From the NCBI GenBank assembly GCA_001767435.1, contig MEKT01000153.1, positions 18,976 through 82,975 on the forward strand: a DNA stretch of 64,000 nucleotides. Reading direction: 5' to 3'. Position numbers and translations under genes: made by a program. Shown one piece after another: positions 62,816-64,000 of the stretch; within the stretch, counting starts at the first letter, position 1, and each line of letters opens with the position of its first letter. The stretch is from Acidobacteria bacterium RIFCSPLOWO2_02_FULL_65_29. GTDB taxonomy: Bacteria; Acidobacteriota; Vicinamibacteria; Vicinamibacterales; CAVVIG01. The notes beneath the pieces are model-generated. The model saw nothing but the letters and a program-made list of their open reading frames with translations. It was not told where the DNA came from and searched no databases.

Positions 62816-62830
62816 AGGGCGGATTGCGGT

Positions 62831-63997
62831 TCAGCGCCTCTCCAGCACTGCCATCCACTGCTTGACGAGCGCGAGGCGGGGGCCCTTGGCTTTCTCGTAC
62901 GCGACGGCGTAACCGCGTGCCGCGATGACGTCTTCGGCGCGCGTCCGGCCGGCGACGCCGGCCTGGCGCAGCTCGTAGATCCACGAGACGCCCAGGAAGA
63001 GGGCTTCCACATCTGAAGGGTTCGCGTCCAGGTAGCGCCCCAGCGTCCGCACGGCTTCCCGGCCCTGCCCGAACGTGGCGTACAGATACGCGAGCGGCTT
63101 CGCGAAGCGGAGATCCGACGGCCATTTGGCCGCGGCTTCCTCGAGAATCGATCGCGCCTCGCCAAGGTTTCGCGTGCGCATCAGCGCGTCACCCAGCCAT
63201 TGATAGAGCACCGGAACATCTCCGCCATCGACGAGCGCGGTCTGCCAGGAGGCGGCCGCCTCCGCGTCGTGTCCCGCTGCGGCATATACGGCGGCCAGAT
63301 ACGCGAGCGGCGCGGTGCTGTCGGCGTCCGCCCGGATGGCGGTCTTGAGCGTGCGCTCCGCCTTGGCATATTCCCTGGCCTGGACGAGCGCCACGCCCTC
63401 GTCGAACGCGCTCTGGGCCTCAGGCGCGACGCGTGCGCGGAACGTCTGGAGCGTCTCGGGCCCGAGGGCCTCCTCCGGCCGAAAGGCGCGCGAGAACAGC
63501 TCCTTGCCGACGGGCAGATAGACTTCGGCTGCCGCCGCGGTGGGCGCGCCGGTGGGTCCAGCCGAGGTCATCAAGACGGGCGGCGCCGCGATCTCGAAAT
63601 CACGCGTGAGCGTCCGAACGGCCCGTGCATCGGTCGAGAGCACGGCGCGCAGAACGTATCGGCCAGGCGGCAGCTGGCGCACCAGCATCACCTTCGAAAA
63701 GATGGCGCGGTCCGGTCCCGCGGACTGCCCACGCACCTCTTCGCTCAGAAGGGCCGGCGACTTCGGGTCGGCCGCGATTTCGTACGTCGCCTTCAGGGTG
63801 GCGGCGGCGACGCCGTACGCCTCGAGATAGCCCTGGACGCTGCCGAAGGCGATCGTGTGTCCGATCGTGGGCCGCAGCTGATCGCGCACCTCGACGGGCC
63901 CGCCCACCATCAATTCGCTCAGCCGGACAGGAGGGGCGTCGACCAGCCATGCGTGCACCGAATGTTCGACGGTCCCAACGCGTTCCCCGTCCGCCAC
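62831..63997 (-). CDS. TPR-containing protein, possibly truncated at window edge
   Basis: TPR-like repeats; frame remains open at the window end, so the real start may lie outside. Confidence 0.6.
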   Translation of the reverse strand: MADGERVGTVEHSVHAWLVDAPPVRLSELMVGGPVEVRDQLRPTIGHTIAFGSVQGYLEAYGVAAATLKATYEIAADPKSPALLSEEVRGQSAGPDRAIFSKVMLVRQLPPGRYVLRAVLSTDARAVRTLTRDFEIAAPPVLMTSAGPTGAPTAAAAEVYLPVGKELFSRAFRPEEALGPETLQTFRARVAPEAQSAFDEGVALVQAREYAKAERTLKTAIRADADSTAPLAYLAAVYAAAGHDAEAAASWQTALVDGGDVPVLYQWLGDALMRTRNLGEARSILEEAAAKWPSDLRFAKPLAYLYATFGQGREAVRTLGRYLDANPSDVEALFLGVSWIYELRQAGVAGRTRAEDVIAARGYAVAYEKAKGPRLALVKQWMAVLERR

Positions 63998-64000
63998 GGC

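Overview
High-GC chromosomal window, most consistent with Acidobacteriota of the Vicinamibacterales type (inferred from gene content and style, not proven). It carries about 50 protein-coding genes, mostly housekeeping or conserved: glgC (partial), eno, gpmA, a VapBC-type TA pair, methylmalonyl-CoA mutase large subunit, two Opp/Dpp ATPases, an MBL / CHASE2-cyclase / M48 operon, an MSHA-like pilus block (secretin, AAA ATPase, TPR protein, and a PilM-like protein further on), acs, myo-inositol-phosphate synthase, hyi, an HTH-TonB protein, ZIP and MbfA-like metal proteins, a PQQ dehydrogenase, a D15/BamA-like protein, apaG, recQ, ispG, a quinone oxidoreductase, UPF0182, a tandem FKBP, DUF349, a peroxiredoxin, a NUDIX hydrolase, glnA, amt, a type IIA topoisomerase A subunit, and a NYN-OST-HTH protein. 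I recognised no rRNA, tRNA, CRISPR array, prophage or transposase. The most unusual signal is non-coding. More than 20 short tandem arrays of phased 7-mers (sometimes 8-mers), in many different sequence families, sit at gene boundaries. In at least 13 genes they supply the stop codon. They form inverted pairs (one pair brackets the TA module) and in two genes they lie in frame inside the coding sequence. A second layer of dispersed palindromic/MITE-like elements is also present; one copy is translated inside a TonB gene. Candidate sigma-54 promoters and a paired palindromic operator between glnA and amt are also reported. All calls come from reading the sequence and supplied ORFs; no database search was run.
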